Below are positions 11,345 through 20,690 of a stretch of 64,000 bases of DNA, piece by piece. Under the pieces are notes generated by a model. It searched no databases. It saw only the letters and a list, made by a program, of their open reading frames with translations, and was not told where the DNA came from. Position 1 is the first letter of the stretch. Each line of letters opens with the position of its first letter. The position numbers and the translations under genes were made by a program. The stretch is taken from the NCBI RefSeq assembly GCF_000429685.1, contig NZ_AUCI01000009.1, forward strand, positions 114,299 through 178,298, given 5' to 3'. The stretch comes from Salibacterium aidingense DSM 18341. GTDB taxonomy: Bacteria > Bacillota > Bacilli > Bacillales > Marinococcaceae.

Positions 11345-12653
11345 AAAAACCTGTTGCAGCAGAGGTTAAACCGACTGTAATGCCGAGCCACCACCCAAAC
11401 GGCCCAAGGTTGGTATGAGCAGCCAGAAGGTATCCGGCCGGAAGCCCGAGGAGCCAATACGAAATAAATGAAGTAAGAAAGGGAACGGTCACATCTTTGT
11501 ACCCCTGCAGCACCCCCTGCAGGGTAGATTGGGCCGCGTCGGAAAATTGGTAGAAGATAGCAAAAATCAAAAACCGTTTGGCCAGGGCAACGACTTCCGG
11601 GTTATCGGTATAGATATAGCTGATCGGCTCCCGGAAAAAATAGATAAAGCAGGACGAGATCAGCATAATACACATGGCGGTGAGCACACCGATCCGTGTG
11701 TATTGTTTTGCATGCGCTATTCTTTGTCCCCCGACTTCGAAGGCAACCACGATGGTCAACGCAAGAGACATGCTTAAGGGAATCATAAAAATAATAGAAG
11801 TAAAACTGAACGCCGCTTGATGAGCAGCAATAGTGATGGTGTCAAACATGGCTGCCATCAGTAAGGTCACGGCCGAAAAAATGCTCGCTTCAAAAAAGAG
11901 AGACAGCCCAAGTGGTATGCCGATACGCAGCTGCCTTTTCCAGGCCGTCCAGGAAGGAGCAAACCACTGTACAAAAATGCGGTACCTGCGCATGACCTCG
12001 ACCCTGAACGTCATCACGACACTAAATAAAAAGATAATGAAATAAGAAGCAGCAGTAGCATAACCGGCTCCGATCCCTCCTAATGCCGGCGCGCCGAATT
12101 TCCCGAAAATCAACGAATAATTAAACAAAAAATTGAGAGGCAGGACCCCCAGCATAATAGTCATGGTAATCCGTGGGTACCCTTGTGCATCGAAGAAATT
12201 ACGCAGCACAATCGATAGAAAAAAAGGGATGATGCCGGTGGACAATCCGATCAAATAATGCTTGGCAGTATGATGCACCTCTGGATCAAGAGACATCAAG
12301 GACAAGACTGGTTCCAGCAGCAGTGCACTGCTTATAAGAATGAGCCCCCCGAACAGGATAGCGACATAAAACCCCTGGGTAATAATTGCAGTAATGCTGT
12401 GATGTTCTTTTTTTCCCAAGAGTTGTCCGACCATGGGCGTAATGGCAAGCAGAATCCCATTCATTCCGGTGAAAACAGGAAGCCATAACCCAGCCCCAAT
12501 AGAAACACCGGCAAGGTCAGACGTCCCCGCTTGCCCGGACATGATCGTATCGATCACGTTCATTCCAAAATAACTTAACTGTGTTACTAGAATCGGCCAT
12601 AAAATAATCGCAAACAGTCTGCATTTTTCCAGAATCGTTTCGGCATGATACAT
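11277..12653 (-). CDS. MATE-family multidrug efflux protein (NorM-like)
   Basis: A 458-residue, twelve-helix MATE transporter in two repeated halves, with N-terminal LWPILVTQLSYFGMNVIDTIMSG, GTSDLAGVSIGAGLW and mid-protein RIGIPLGLSLFFEASIF. It should export cationic drugs or toxic metabolites in exchange for Na+ or H+. The long open frame extends upstream to 12722, but the ATG at 12653 has GGAGG 8 bases upstream and matches the usual family start. Its tail overlaps the convergent yndJ-like gene. Confidence 0.93.
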   Translation of the reverse strand: MYHAETILEKCRLFAIILWPILVTQLSYFGMNVIDTIMSGQAGTSDLAGVSIGAGLWLPVFTGMNGILLAITPMVGQLLGKKEHHSITAIITQGFYVAILFGGLILISSALLLEPVLSLMSLDPEVHHTAKHYLIGLSTGIIPFFLSIVLRNFFDAQGYPRITMTIMLGVLPLNFLFNYSLIFGKFGAPALGGIGAGYATAASYFIIFLFSVVMTFRVEVMRRYRIFVQWFAPSWTAWKRQLRIGIPLGLSLFFEASIFSAVTLLMAAMFDTITIAAHQAAFSFTSIIFMIPLSMSLALTIVVAFEVGGQRIAHAKQYTRIGVLTAMCIMLISSCFIYFFREPISYIYTDNPEVVALAKRFLIFAIFYQFSDAAQSTLQGVLQGYKDVTVPFLTSFISYWLLGLPAGYLLAAHTNLGPFGWWLGITVGLTSAATGFFIRLKIVQHRHASVPQSMAGDT

Positions 12654-12922
12654 GATTATTTCCTCCGTGTCCTGGGTCATTACGTGATGGATAATGATAG
12701 CAATTTCCTTTGGGTTTGGCAAGAGGAGCAGACTGTTTTAGTCAGATAAGGTCAAAACTATTCTAATATAATATTGAATACGTGTGGTAATTTCCCGGCT
12801 AAGGTGAGAAGATAGGAATGCTCGAGATCCAATAAAACGCTTTTTTCATTATACGGAATAAATGCCTCCTCGCCTTTCCGTTTCACTTTTATATCATTTT
12901 GAAAGCAAAGAAGGTGGAAAAT

Positions 12923-13858
12923 ATGAGACCTGCTGCTGCATATGGTATAACAATTTTTGGGGCTTCCTTCTGGGGATTGACCGGGCTGTTTGTACAGAAT
13001 CTATATGCCTTTGGTTTTTCTCCGCTGGAAGTAGTCACAATAAGAATGTCCCTGTCGATGATCCTCATGTTCGGTATCATAGGATTTATCCGCCCTTATC
13101 TGCTGAAAATACATCTGAGAGATCTTCCCTATTTTATCGGGCTGGGAGTCGTAAGTATTGCCCTGTTTAACTGGTGCTATTTTACGGTGATGGAACAATC
13201 CTCTTTGTCCGTGGCTGTGGTACTGCTTTATACCAGCCCTGTTTTTGTAGCAGTGATTTCCCGTTTTGTCTTTCAGGAACCCATGACCTTGAATAAGATC
13301 GGAGCCATTCTATTAACCATGGCCGGATGCAGTTTAGTAGCCGGTTTTTTTCCGCTCGGTTCTATGAATCTGACATTTTCTGTACTGGTCTTTGGTTTAG
13401 CGTCCGGATTCTTTTGTGCTCTCTATAGTATTATCGGTAAATTTGTCAGTCGGAAATATCACTCCATCACGATTACGGCGTATTCAATGCTGTGCGGCGG
13501 AGTATTTCTGCTTCCGGTAAGCGGAATTGAAAACAACCTTGCTCCGTTTGCCGAGCCGATGGCATGGATATATGCTGTCGGAAGTGTGCTCGTATCGACT
13601 ATATTAGCGTATGTATTGTATACAGCCGGATTAAAATATATTGAGTCGAGTCATGCTGCAATATTAGCGACGATTGAACCGATTGTAGGAATTATGGTAG
13701 GAGTGATGATCTTTCACGATGAACTGACGGGGTGGCAGACGATTGGAATTCTTCTCATTTTTTCTTCCATTATTCTTTCGGTGTTTTCCAAAAAAATGAA
13801 ATTCCGCCGAAGGAAGCGGGGAAAACCGCCTTTTCATCATCATGGAGATGCCATGTAA
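12923..13858 (+). CDS. EamA/DMT-superfamily transporter
   Basis: A 311-residue permease with ten transmembrane helices in two EamA repeats: first repeat with GASFWGLTGLFVQNL, second with GLASGFFCALYSIIGK and the ending YIESSHAAILATIEPIVGIM. A basic tail (KKMKFRRRKRGK) follows the last helix. A TTG at 12899 is in frame, but the ATG at 12923 follows AAGGTGG. Members export amino acids or other metabolites; the substrate is unknown. The 269 bases separating it from the divergent MATE gene hold no recognisable gene. Confidence 0.88.
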   Translation: MRPAAAYGITIFGASFWGLTGLFVQNLYAFGFSPLEVVTIRMSLSMILMFGIIGFIRPYLLKIHLRDLPYFIGLGVVSIALFNWCYFTVMEQSSLSVAVVLLYTSPVFVAVISRFVFQEPMTLNKIGAILLTMAGCSLVAGFFPLGSMNLTFSVLVFGLASGFFCALYSIIGKFVSRKYHSITITAYSMLCGGVFLLPVSGIENNLAPFAEPMAWIYAVGSVLVSTILAYVLYTAGLKYIESSHAAILATIEPIVGIMVGVMIFHDELTGWQTIGILLIFSSIILSVFSKKMKFRRRKRGKPPFHHHGDAM

Positions 13859-13918
13859 GGCTGTGTTTATGATAAAATAAGAGAAAATAGATAAAGAAAA
13901 AACGAGGAGGGGTCAGGG

Positions 13919-14557
13919 ATGAAGGTTTTGGTGGCCGGCGCTCACGGATATACGGGGCAGCTCTTAGTAGAAATGCTTGCCAATGATTCGAATCACGAGG
14001 TTTACGCCATGGTTCGTGATTATACACAGGCCGGCAGAATGAAACAATTAGGTGCGCAGCAAATCATCACCGCTGATCTGGAAAATAATGTATCTAAATC
14101 ACCAAAAGGAATGGACGCCGTTCTTTTTGCGGCTGGATCAGGTTCCAAAACCGGACCTGAAAAGACGCTGGCTGTGGATCAGGTAGGGGCAAAAAAACTA
14201 ATTGATGCCTCCCGGGTGCAGGGAGTCCGTCACTTTGTGATGCTGAGCAGTATGGGAGCCGATAATCCAGACGGACCTGACAAGTATTATTTAGAAGCAA
14301 AAGGGGCGGCAGATGCTCATTTGCGGAGCAGCGGCCTCCCCTATACGATAGTACGGACCGGTTCTCTTACGTTTGATAAAGGGAGGGGACTGGTAGAAAT
14401 AAAAGAGAAATTCAATGACCAGGAACACCGTTCTATTTCAAGAGAGGATACAGCAAGAGTGATGATTGCTTCTTTAACAGAAGAAAATGTAAAATATAAA
14501 ACATTTGAACTGTTATCAGGGAAAGAACCAATCGAAAAAGCAATAAAAAAATTATGA
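13919..14557 (+). CDS. NAD(P)-binding SDR-like protein (YhfK-like)
   Basis: A 212-residue atypical short-chain dehydrogenase/NmrA-like protein. The dinucleotide-binding loop is VAGAHGYTGQ (GxxGxxG) at residues 5-14. The segments AVLFAAGSGSKTGPEKTL, HFVMLSSMGAD and YTIVRTGSLT match Bacillus YhfK and relatives in order. GAGGAGGGG is 8 bases before the ATG. Its reaction is unknown; such proteins act as flavin or NAD(P)H oxidoreductases or as redox sensors. It appears to be a single-gene unit. Confidence 0.85.
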   Translation: MKVLVAGAHGYTGQLLVEMLANDSNHEVYAMVRDYTQAGRMKQLGAQQIITADLENNVSKSPKGMDAVLFAAGSGSKTGPEKTLAVDQVGAKKLIDASRVQGVRHFVMLSSMGADNPDGPDKYYLEAKGAADAHLRSSGLPYTIVRTGSLTFDKGRGLVEIKEKFNDQEHRSISREDTARVMIASLTEENVKYKTFELLSGKEPIEKAIKKL

Positions 14558-14642
14558 GGGCAGGCAGTATGTTTTTCTGTATTTCCCGGGAAATGTTGTC
14601 GAATATATTTCATAACATTAGATTTGAGTATGATAAGACAGT

Positions 14643-14676
14643 AGGAGCTGTATAAAAGGGTACAGTTCCTTTTCTA
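14643..14676 (+). terminator. probable terminator downstream of the YhfK-like gene
   Basis: The stem AGGAGCTGTA / TACAGTTCCT (one G-U pair) with an AT-rich loop is followed by TTTTCT. No gene is visible from 14558 to 14805. Confidence 0.6.
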
Positions 14677-14805
14677 TGGAAAAGAGAAGTCACCCGTGGG
14701 CAGGGGAAGCGTCTAAAAGGTTTCTTATCGCCCGTTTTTCTTATGGAGGAGAAGCGGCAAAGATGGATTTTTTGAATACTTGAAAAATATTAAGGAAGGT
14801 TCTCA

Positions 14806-16158
14806 ATGATGCAGGAGCTTCGTTTTATTACCTATTCAAGTTATGTTTCACTCTATATTGTTCATGTTTTTATATCGTCAGAGTTTCTCAGTTATCTCCT
14901 GGGTTGTATCGGGATGATAGCGCTGCTATTCTCTGTCGCGGGAGCAAACCGCACGTACCAAATACTGGCGGTTTTCTTTTTTACTGTATCGGCGGGACTG
15001 TTTTTCGCTTATGAGCTGCCCTGGAGGGAAGTTCCTGTTTATTTCACGTCGATGGCGCTGCTTCTCTCCCTGTTATACATGATTCCTTTTATCAATCATT
15101 TTATGATCGTCGGACGCTTTGAACGGTCGCTGTATCGTCTGCTGCAGGCAAAAACCACCAATCTGGCCCAGTTTTACCGGCGCACTTCTCTCACCCACTA
15201 TGTTCTCGGCCTGTTCATATTTTTATCCGCGATTCCCCTGGTTTACCGTTTTGTGCAGCAGAGGTTAACCGGATTTTCAGATAAGACTTTCCATCGGTTT
15301 GCGGTGCAGTCGATGCTTCGTTCTTTTGCAAGTGTCAATGTCTGGAGTCCGATTGAAGTATATATTGCTCTGGTTATCGGAATTACAAGTGTTTCTTATC
15401 TGCATCTGCTCCCGTGGCTGCTTGGTTTTTCAGGCGCGATGCTTATGCTCGACTGGCTGCTGGCCTCCTTCACCTACAAACATATATCCTTGAAAGAGAA
15501 ACAGCCGGCACCCATGTTTACCAAAAAAGAAATACGGAAACTGGTGCTGATGGGAGTATTTTTAGTCCTTTTTATCGGAACTGCTGCTTCTCTCCACTTG
15601 TGGCTGGGTCTGGATTTTTTTGAGGCGGTCATTATTTCAGTCCTGCCTTATACCACCCTGTGGGCTCTTCTGATTAAGCGTCATAAGGTGTTTTTCCGGT
15701 ATAATGTCCTCACCTGGCCGCAGCAGATGAAAACCATGCAGAACTTTATGCTGCTGTTCCTGGTTCTTGGTCTTTTTAATGACATCGTAAAAAAAACGAA
15801 TATCTTTGCTAAGTTTCAGGAGCCGCTGGCTTTCATCGGAGAAACACCTTTGCTGTTACTGCTTGTCCTTCAGGTTAGTGCGCTGGGTCTAGCCTGTGCC
15901 GGCGTTCACCCCCTGGTTACAATCAGTATGCAGGGGTTGTTTGTAGAGCCGTTTTTACAGGAAATAAACCCGATGAGCATCGCGATTGTTATGATTACGG
16001 GAACACTGGCCAATGATGCAGCAGGGACCTTCAACGTCCCGATAACTATGATGTCCCAGTATATGAAACGAAATCCTTATCAGCTGACCTTCTGGAATCT
16101 TCCGTTTGCTTTAATATTTGGCGGAACGGGGGTCATGCTTGGATATTTTTTGTTGTAG
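14806..16158 (+). CDS. unassigned multi-pass membrane protein
   Basis: A 450-residue, very hydrophobic protein with roughly ten to twelve transmembrane segments; I cannot place it in a named family. The C-terminal half (about 235-450) has features of ion-transporter-like permeases: a re-entrant-looking segment around SALGLACAGVHPLVTISMQG, and MITGTLANDAAGTFNVPITM near the end. A charged cytoplasmic loop (KHISLKEKQPAPMFTKKEIR) divides the halves. AAGGAAGG precedes the ATG. It is preceded by a terminator and followed after 62 bases by a small gene, possibly co-transcribed. A secondary transporter is a guess. Confidence 0.7.
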   Translation: MMQELRFITYSSYVSLYIVHVFISSEFLSYLLGCIGMIALLFSVAGANRTYQILAVFFFTVSAGLFFAYELPWREVPVYFTSMALLLSLLYMIPFINHFMIVGRFERSLYRLLQAKTTNLAQFYRRTSLTHYVLGLFIFLSAIPLVYRFVQQRLTGFSDKTFHRFAVQSMLRSFASVNVWSPIEVYIALVIGITSVSYLHLLPWLLGFSGAMLMLDWLLASFTYKHISLKEKQPAPMFTKKEIRKLVLMGVFLVLFIGTAASLHLWLGLDFFEAVIISVLPYTTLWALLIKRHKVFFRYNVLTWPQQMKTMQNFMLLFLVLGLFNDIVKKTNIFAKFQEPLAFIGETPLLLLLVLQVSALGLACAGVHPLVTISMQGLFVEPFLQEINPMSIAIVMITGTLANDAAGTFNVPITMMSQYMKRNPYQLTFWNLPFALIFGGTGVMLGYFLL

Positions 16159-16220
16159 AAGGAGATTCTATATTTTTGTCGAATACTGATAGGAGAGAGA
16201 CATGAAGGAAGGGATAAGCA

Positions 16221-16463
16221 ATGGGTTTTTCCATTGAAATGAATTGGGAAATCGTGACACACAAACATTCCGAACGCCTTGGAGAAAGGTCGTTCCGCCT
16301 GGTGAAGGAAGGCTATCACCTCTATCCATTGGATACGGCCATAGCCATTCAGACAGAAGAAGATAAAGCACCATTTGGAACAGCTATTATCACGAAAGTG
16401 GAATGGGGCACAGGACGGACGACGCTGTATTATGAACTTGTTTCTCTTACCTCGGTAAATTAG
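16221..16463 (+). CDS. small conserved protein, probably DUF2584 family
   Basis: An 80-residue soluble protein (MGFSIEMNWEIVTHKHSERL, then KEGYHLYPLDTAIAI) that resembles the DUF2584 family of Bacillales as I remember it: same length, N-terminal M-N-x-x-I-V-T and a central Y-P-x-D motif. No function is known. GGAAGGG is about 7 bases before the ATG. It lies just behind the membrane protein gene and before a repeat-like sequence. Confidence 0.7.
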   Translation: MGFSIEMNWEIVTHKHSERLGERSFRLVKEGYHLYPLDTAIAIQTEEDKAPFGTAIITKVEWGTGRTTLYYELVSLTSVN

Positions 16464-16480
16464 CTGTGAAGGGCATGGAA

Positions 16481-16573
16481 CACGACATTGCGAAGTCAGC
16501 TTTTGAACCGGGCCTGCACGATGCAGGTCACAAAGGCGGTGCAGCAGGACGTTGTGAACTTAGCCTTTGAACC
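16481..16573 (+). repeat. imperfect direct repeat with a central hairpin
   Basis: Two ~28-base units (16481-16509 and 16546-16573) share the pattern GACrTTGyGAAsTyAGCyTTTGAACC. They flank a CCTGCA / TGCAGG hairpin (16513-16527). The block fills the space between the small gene and the convergent dioxygenase gene. A loosely similar TTTGAA-GGCC-GCAGG string occurs near 63450. Probably an intergenic repeat of this genome. Confidence 0.45.
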
Positions 16574-16588
16574 CAAATAAACCACCCT

Positions 16589-17395
16589 TTAGACATATAT
16601 CATGGATTCTGTTTGTCCGCGCATGCTGCGGATCTGATCCGGATCCGCAATCACGGTCGGCTGAAAATCAATCAGAATAGCAGAACGTTCTCCCGGCCCC
16701 GCTTCCGGCCCTTTTTTGACATCACCTACAAAATGGGTCACAAGCGGATCATAGACACTGTAGGATTCAAGCGGTTCTGTCAGATAAAACGAGCTTGTGA
16801 TATCTTCTTCCGGTATATCCTCCGGCATTTTGCCCCGATGCTTCGGAATCGATATAGCATTTACCGCCCCGCTGATATTTTTTCTCCGTATCAAATGAGC
16901 AAATGTAAATGGTTCTCCGTCCTGGTGGAGAGTATTTGGCGAGGAAACGGCAACGTCCCCCTCTTTTTCCACCTGCAGCTTCACAAAATGAACACCAGCG
17001 TGAAAAGGCATGAGCGCATCTTCTCTCATCCAAAAGGTTTCCTTAAAGTCGAACTTGATTATTTCTTCGAGCAGCTTATTATTCATGGACCTTTTATCAA
17101 GCGAGGGGAAACGCCGGTATTCTCCCATATATTCCGGATTGAAGCTGCCTTGAAAATATTCATAGTACGCCTGACCGTCTATCCGGGTTTCCGGGAGCCA
17201 CTTTACGTCGTGAGTGCCAGGCATGACAAGTGCTCTCGCATAGCGCCGAAACCGGTGGAGATGAGGGGCGTATTCGTCGGAAGGCAGGTAGTCAAACGCC
17301 TCCTGCAGCTGAACCAGGTCCTTTTCCATCCCCGCGTATTGTATCCTCTCTTTTATATGATAATATTCAAATCCTGCTTCTTTTAACTGACTCAC
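16589..17395 (-). CDS. 2-oxoglutarate/Fe(II) dioxygenase, probably free amino-acid hydroxylase
   Basis: About 268 residues; belongs to the 2OG-Fe dioxygenase group that includes Bacillus L-isoleucine 4-hydroxylase (IDO). The iron triad is visible: LHQDGEPF gives His157 and Asp159, and THFVGDV gives the distal His221, spacing close to IDO. GERSAILIDF supplies the Arg expected to hold 2-oxoglutarate. An ATG five codons upstream (17410) also opens the frame, but the GTG at 17395 has GGAGG at 8 bases and is preferred. It should hydroxylate a small free amino acid; which one cannot be read from sequence. It stands alone, divergent from topB. Confidence 0.8.
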   Translation of the reverse strand: MSQLKEAGFEYYHIKERIQYAGMEKDLVQLQEAFDYLPSDEYAPHLHRFRRYARALVMPGTHDVKWLPETRIDGQAYYEYFQGSFNPEYMGEYRRFPSLDKRSMNNKLLEEIIKFDFKETFWMREDALMPFHAGVHFVKLQVEKEGDVAVSSPNTLHQDGEPFTFAHLIRRKNISGAVNAISIPKHRGKMPEDIPEEDITSSFYLTEPLESYSVYDPLVTHFVGDVKKGPEAGPGERSAILIDFQPTVIADPDQIRSMRGQTESMIYV

Positions 17396-17538
17396 AGGTA
17401 TGACCTCCATCTATGATAATTCCTATAAAAGTCTATCATTTTTTTTCGTCTGCGATAAGAGAAAGCATTTCGAAACAGACAAAAATGCTCTATACTAAAA
17501 AGAACGTATATTCGTGATTGATCAGGAAGGAGCTATCG

Positions 17539-19701
17539 ATGATGCCTGTTATCCTGGCAGAGAAACCAAGCCAGGCCAAAGCGTATGCTGCGGCTTTTCC
17601 CAAAGGGCAGAAAAAAGAAGGATATTTAACGATTCCTTCCTGCCCCGCTTTTCCAGAAGGAGCAGTGCTGACGTGGGGAGTCGGTCATTTAATAGAATTG
17701 AAGTCTCCGGCTGAATATGAAACGTCCTGGAAACGCTGGAGTCTGAATCAGCTGCCTATGCTTCCGCAGACGTTTGAGTTCCGGCCTTCACAAAAAACAA
17801 AAAAACAATTTCACATCGTCCGCCGTCTGCTGCAGCAGGCAGAGACCATCATTATTGCTACAGACTGCGACCGCGAAGGTGAAAATATTGCGCAAAGTAT
17901 TATACAGCAGGCAGGTGTGTCGCATAAACCCCAGCAAAGACTTTGGATTAACAGCCTGGAGCAGGAGGAAGTAAGAAAAGGGTTTGAACGGCTTCAACCG
18001 GGGGAAGCGTTTCACTCTCTTTACGCAGAAGCCCAGGCCCGTCAAATCTCAGACTGGGTTGTTGGCATGAATGCGAGCCGTTTGTACACACTGCTTCTCA
18101 AAAAGAAGGGGCTGAATCATGTTTTCAGTGTCGGCAGGGTGCAGACACCGACCCTGAAACTGATTTATGACCGTCAGCAGGAAATTGAAACCTTTGTCCC
18201 GGAACCCTACTTTGAAATCAAAGCTGATTTTCAAACAGAAGCGGGGAGCTACGAAGGTAAAACAAAGGAGAGGTACAGGACGCATGAAAATGCTGGGAAC
18301 GTCCTTGCGGAACATGGAATCGGCACCGAAGAGGAGGGCGTTGTGCAGGACGTTGAGGTCAAGGAAAAACGTATAAAACCGCCAATGCTCCATTCCCTTT
18401 CCACCCTGCAGACCCTGGCAAACAAAAAATATAAATTCAGCCCCTCCAAAACAATGGAAATAGTACAGAGCCTGTATGACGAACCATTAAAACTAGTAAC
18501 GTATCCCAGAACAGATACACAGCACATAACGAACAATGAATATCATTATTTGAAGCAAAATGTGGAGGCGTACCAGCAGGTGACCAGTGACGTTTTTCAA
18601 GCCGAAGAACCGCGTGCTAGAAAACGGTTTGTCGATAACAATAAAGTGAAAGAACATCATGCCATCATCCCGACAAAAAAGATTCCGACAGAAGCGGCGC
18701 TGCAAAAGCTGCGTCCGGAACAGAACAAGATATATATGGAAATTGTAAAAAGTGTACTTGCTGTGTTTCACCAGGATTATATCTATGAAGAAACGGTTGT
18801 AACCACGAATGTGAAAGGCTTGTCTTTTTTTAGTAAAGGAAAGGTGGACAAGCAGCAGGGCTGGAAAACGCTGTTTAAAAGTACAGATGTCAACTCGAAA
18901 CAAAAACTGCCGCAGCTGCCCTCCTTAACGGAGGATATGCCGGCAATGGCTTCCGTGTATATTAACCGGGAAATGACAAAGCCGCCCAAACCCTATACCG
19001 AAGGGAATCTGATAAACATGATGAAAACCTGCGGGCAGACCGTCGAAGATGATGAAGAAGCGAAACGGGCGCTGAAAGAAGTGGAAGGACTGGGAACCGA
19101 GGCCACCCGCAGCAGTATTATTAAGACGCTGATTCGGCAGGAATATATAAAGGTGCAGAAAAACGTCGTTCACGTTACGAAAAAAGGAGAAATTCTATGC
19201 CGGGCTGTAGAAGGCTCCTTACTATCAAAACCGGAAATGACGGCAAAATGGGAATTATTTTTACGAAAAATCGGGGAAGGGGAAGCGGAGAAGAAAACAT
19301 TTATAGATAACACCGCTGCCTTCACGAGAAAACTAGTAAATACCGCTGACGAGAAAGTGCATCCACTGGATATTTCGACAGAAGGCCTGCCGGAGCCGAA
19401 ACGTTCTAAAAGGAGCCAAAAATCCACGGAACCGATTGTCCGCTGCCCCGCGTGTAAAAAAGGGAGTATTGTGTTACGAAAGAACTTTTACGGATGCACC
19501 GAATATAACAACGGATGCCGGCAGACATTTAACCGAACCATTTTAGGAAAAACGATTACTAAAGCGCATATCCGTGCTTTATGCGAAAAAGGGACGACAC
19601 CCGTCCTTAAAGGTTTTAATGGAAAACGAACTTTCGATGCGGCCCTTGTATGGAAGAACGGGAAAACCGAGTTCCTATTTCCCGCTTCGCATGATAAGTA
19701 G
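17539..19701 (+). CDS. topB: DNA topoisomerase III (type IA)
   Basis: A 720-residue type IA topoisomerase. The Toprim domain opens with VILAEKPSQAKAYAAAF and carries the acidic TDCDREGENIA motif. The active-site motif VTYPRTDTQHI gives the DNA-linking Tyr322, and VGRVQTPTL is present. The C-terminus has one four-Cys zinc-type element (CPACKKGS...YGCTEYNNGC). It relaxes negative supercoils and decatenates DNA through single-strand passage. AGGAAGGA is 8 bases before the ATG at 17539; an upstream in-frame start lies inside the ribosome-site region. Length is normal for Bacillus TopB. Confidence 0.95.
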   Translation: MMPVILAEKPSQAKAYAAAFPKGQKKEGYLTIPSCPAFPEGAVLTWGVGHLIELKSPAEYETSWKRWSLNQLPMLPQTFEFRPSQKTKKQFHIVRRLLQQAETIIIATDCDREGENIAQSIIQQAGVSHKPQQRLWINSLEQEEVRKGFERLQPGEAFHSLYAEAQARQISDWVVGMNASRLYTLLLKKKGLNHVFSVGRVQTPTLKLIYDRQQEIETFVPEPYFEIKADFQTEAGSYEGKTKERYRTHENAGNVLAEHGIGTEEEGVVQDVEVKEKRIKPPMLHSLSTLQTLANKKYKFSPSKTMEIVQSLYDEPLKLVTYPRTDTQHITNNEYHYLKQNVEAYQQVTSDVFQAEEPRARKRFVDNNKVKEHHAIIPTKKIPTEAALQKLRPEQNKIYMEIVKSVLAVFHQDYIYEETVVTTNVKGLSFFSKGKVDKQQGWKTLFKSTDVNSKQKLPQLPSLTEDMPAMASVYINREMTKPPKPYTEGNLINMMKTCGQTVEDDEEAKRALKEVEGLGTEATRSSIIKTLIRQEYIKVQKNVVHVTKKGEILCRAVEGSLLSKPEMTAKWELFLRKIGEGEAEKKTFIDNTAAFTRKLVNTADEKVHPLDISTEGLPEPKRSKRSQKSTEPIVRCPACKKGSIVLRKNFYGCTEYNNGCRQTFNRTILGKTITKAHIRALCEKGTTPVLKGFNGKRTFDAALVWKNGKTEFLFPASHDK

Positions 19702-19736
19702 AGGAACTCGGGCTCCCAGCTCTAGGCGGGTTTTTC

Positions 19737-20690
19737 TTAAGAACGGATTTCGGTTCGTATAAAAAGCAGATAGGCGATCCCGAAGCAGATAAATGTTCCG
19801 GCGATCAACGTAGTTAAATGGGGCCAGATGACCAGCAGGCTTTGCTGGAGCGGAAGCGGTGTTGGGATCGAACCGGCAACCTGCCCCATCGACAATGGAC
19901 CGGTAGAACGTATTCCCGGCGTTAACAGCACCGATGTAACGTTACTGTAAATTTGAGTAGGAGAGAGCTGACTGAGATAATACGTCCAGCCTCTGCCCGC
20001 GCTCCCGATCTCTGATCCGGAAAGGAACTGTATTAAAATATTGAAAAATACGGAGAAAAACAGCCAGATGGCAATGCAGGTCAGTGCGGAAGTTGCCGGC
20101 TGTTTAAATAAAGTGGAAAAAATGATGGACAAATTGATCCAAAACGCGATATAGATAATGGTTACAGCTGTGAAAATCATTATACGAAGAAATTCCTCAA
20201 AAGTTGGCGGGATGCCGATAAACCAGATACCGAATCCGATCATTAAAAAGGCAAGGGAGAGTATCATAATCGAAACGGCAATAACGGCTGCCAGAAATTT
20301 CGCGTTGATGACCGCATCCCGCGCAATCGGCTGGGCGAGAATGCGGCTGAGTGTTCGTTTGTTCATCTCAGCATTTATCGCATCGAAGCCAAGGGATATA
20401 CCTACAAGCGGACCGATTAATCCCAGCAAAGCGAAGTAAGGAGGAAGCTCCCCATTAGACAATGTGAAGATTTTGAGAAACAGGGTGGCACTCCCTGGAT
20501 CGACATCTGAAGCAGCTTCCCTGATGTTGGAGAGAACGACATACAAAGAGCCGACACAGATGAACATGACGAGCACAAACAAAATAATAAACCGGAAACT
20601 GCGGATGTGGTCTGCCAGTTCTTTTTTTATGAGAACGGAAAATGGATGCCATCTGTTTTCATCCTGCTCGTTTTTCCACAGCTCTATCAT
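19737..20690 (-). CDS. ABC-2 type transporter permease
   Basis: A 317-residue membrane subunit: six or more helices, an N-terminal cytoplasmic KKELADHIRSFRFIILF stretch, an extracytoplasmic loop of ~60 residues after the first helix, and LGFDAINAEMNKRTLSRILAQPI, typical of the NosY/ABC-2 family. Its start overlaps the stop of the ATPase gene by four bases. Last gene of a three-gene minus-strand operon (NEW3 protein, ATPase, permease). Confidence 0.9.
   Translation of the reverse strand: MIELWKNEQDENRWHPFSVLIKKELADHIRSFRFIILFVLVMFICVGSLYVVLSNIREAASDVDPGSATLFLKIFTLSNGELPPYFALLGLIGPLVGISLGFDAINAEMNKRTLSRILAQPIARDAVINAKFLAAVIAVSIMILSLAFLMIGFGIWFIGIPPTFEEFLRIMIFTAVTIIYIAFWINLSIIFSTLFKQPATSALTCIAIWLFFSVFFNILIQFLSGSEIGSAGRGWTYYLSQLSPTQIYSNVTSVLLTPGIRSTGPLSMGQVAGSIPTPLPLQQSLLVIWPHLTTLIAGTFICFGIAYLLFIRTEIRS

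Noticed and set aside
16613..17386. 257-codon open frame antisense to the dioxygenase gene
   Set aside because: The minus-strand product has the complete HxD...H iron site and family-like sequence; the plus-strand frame has no ribosome site and no recognisable motif.
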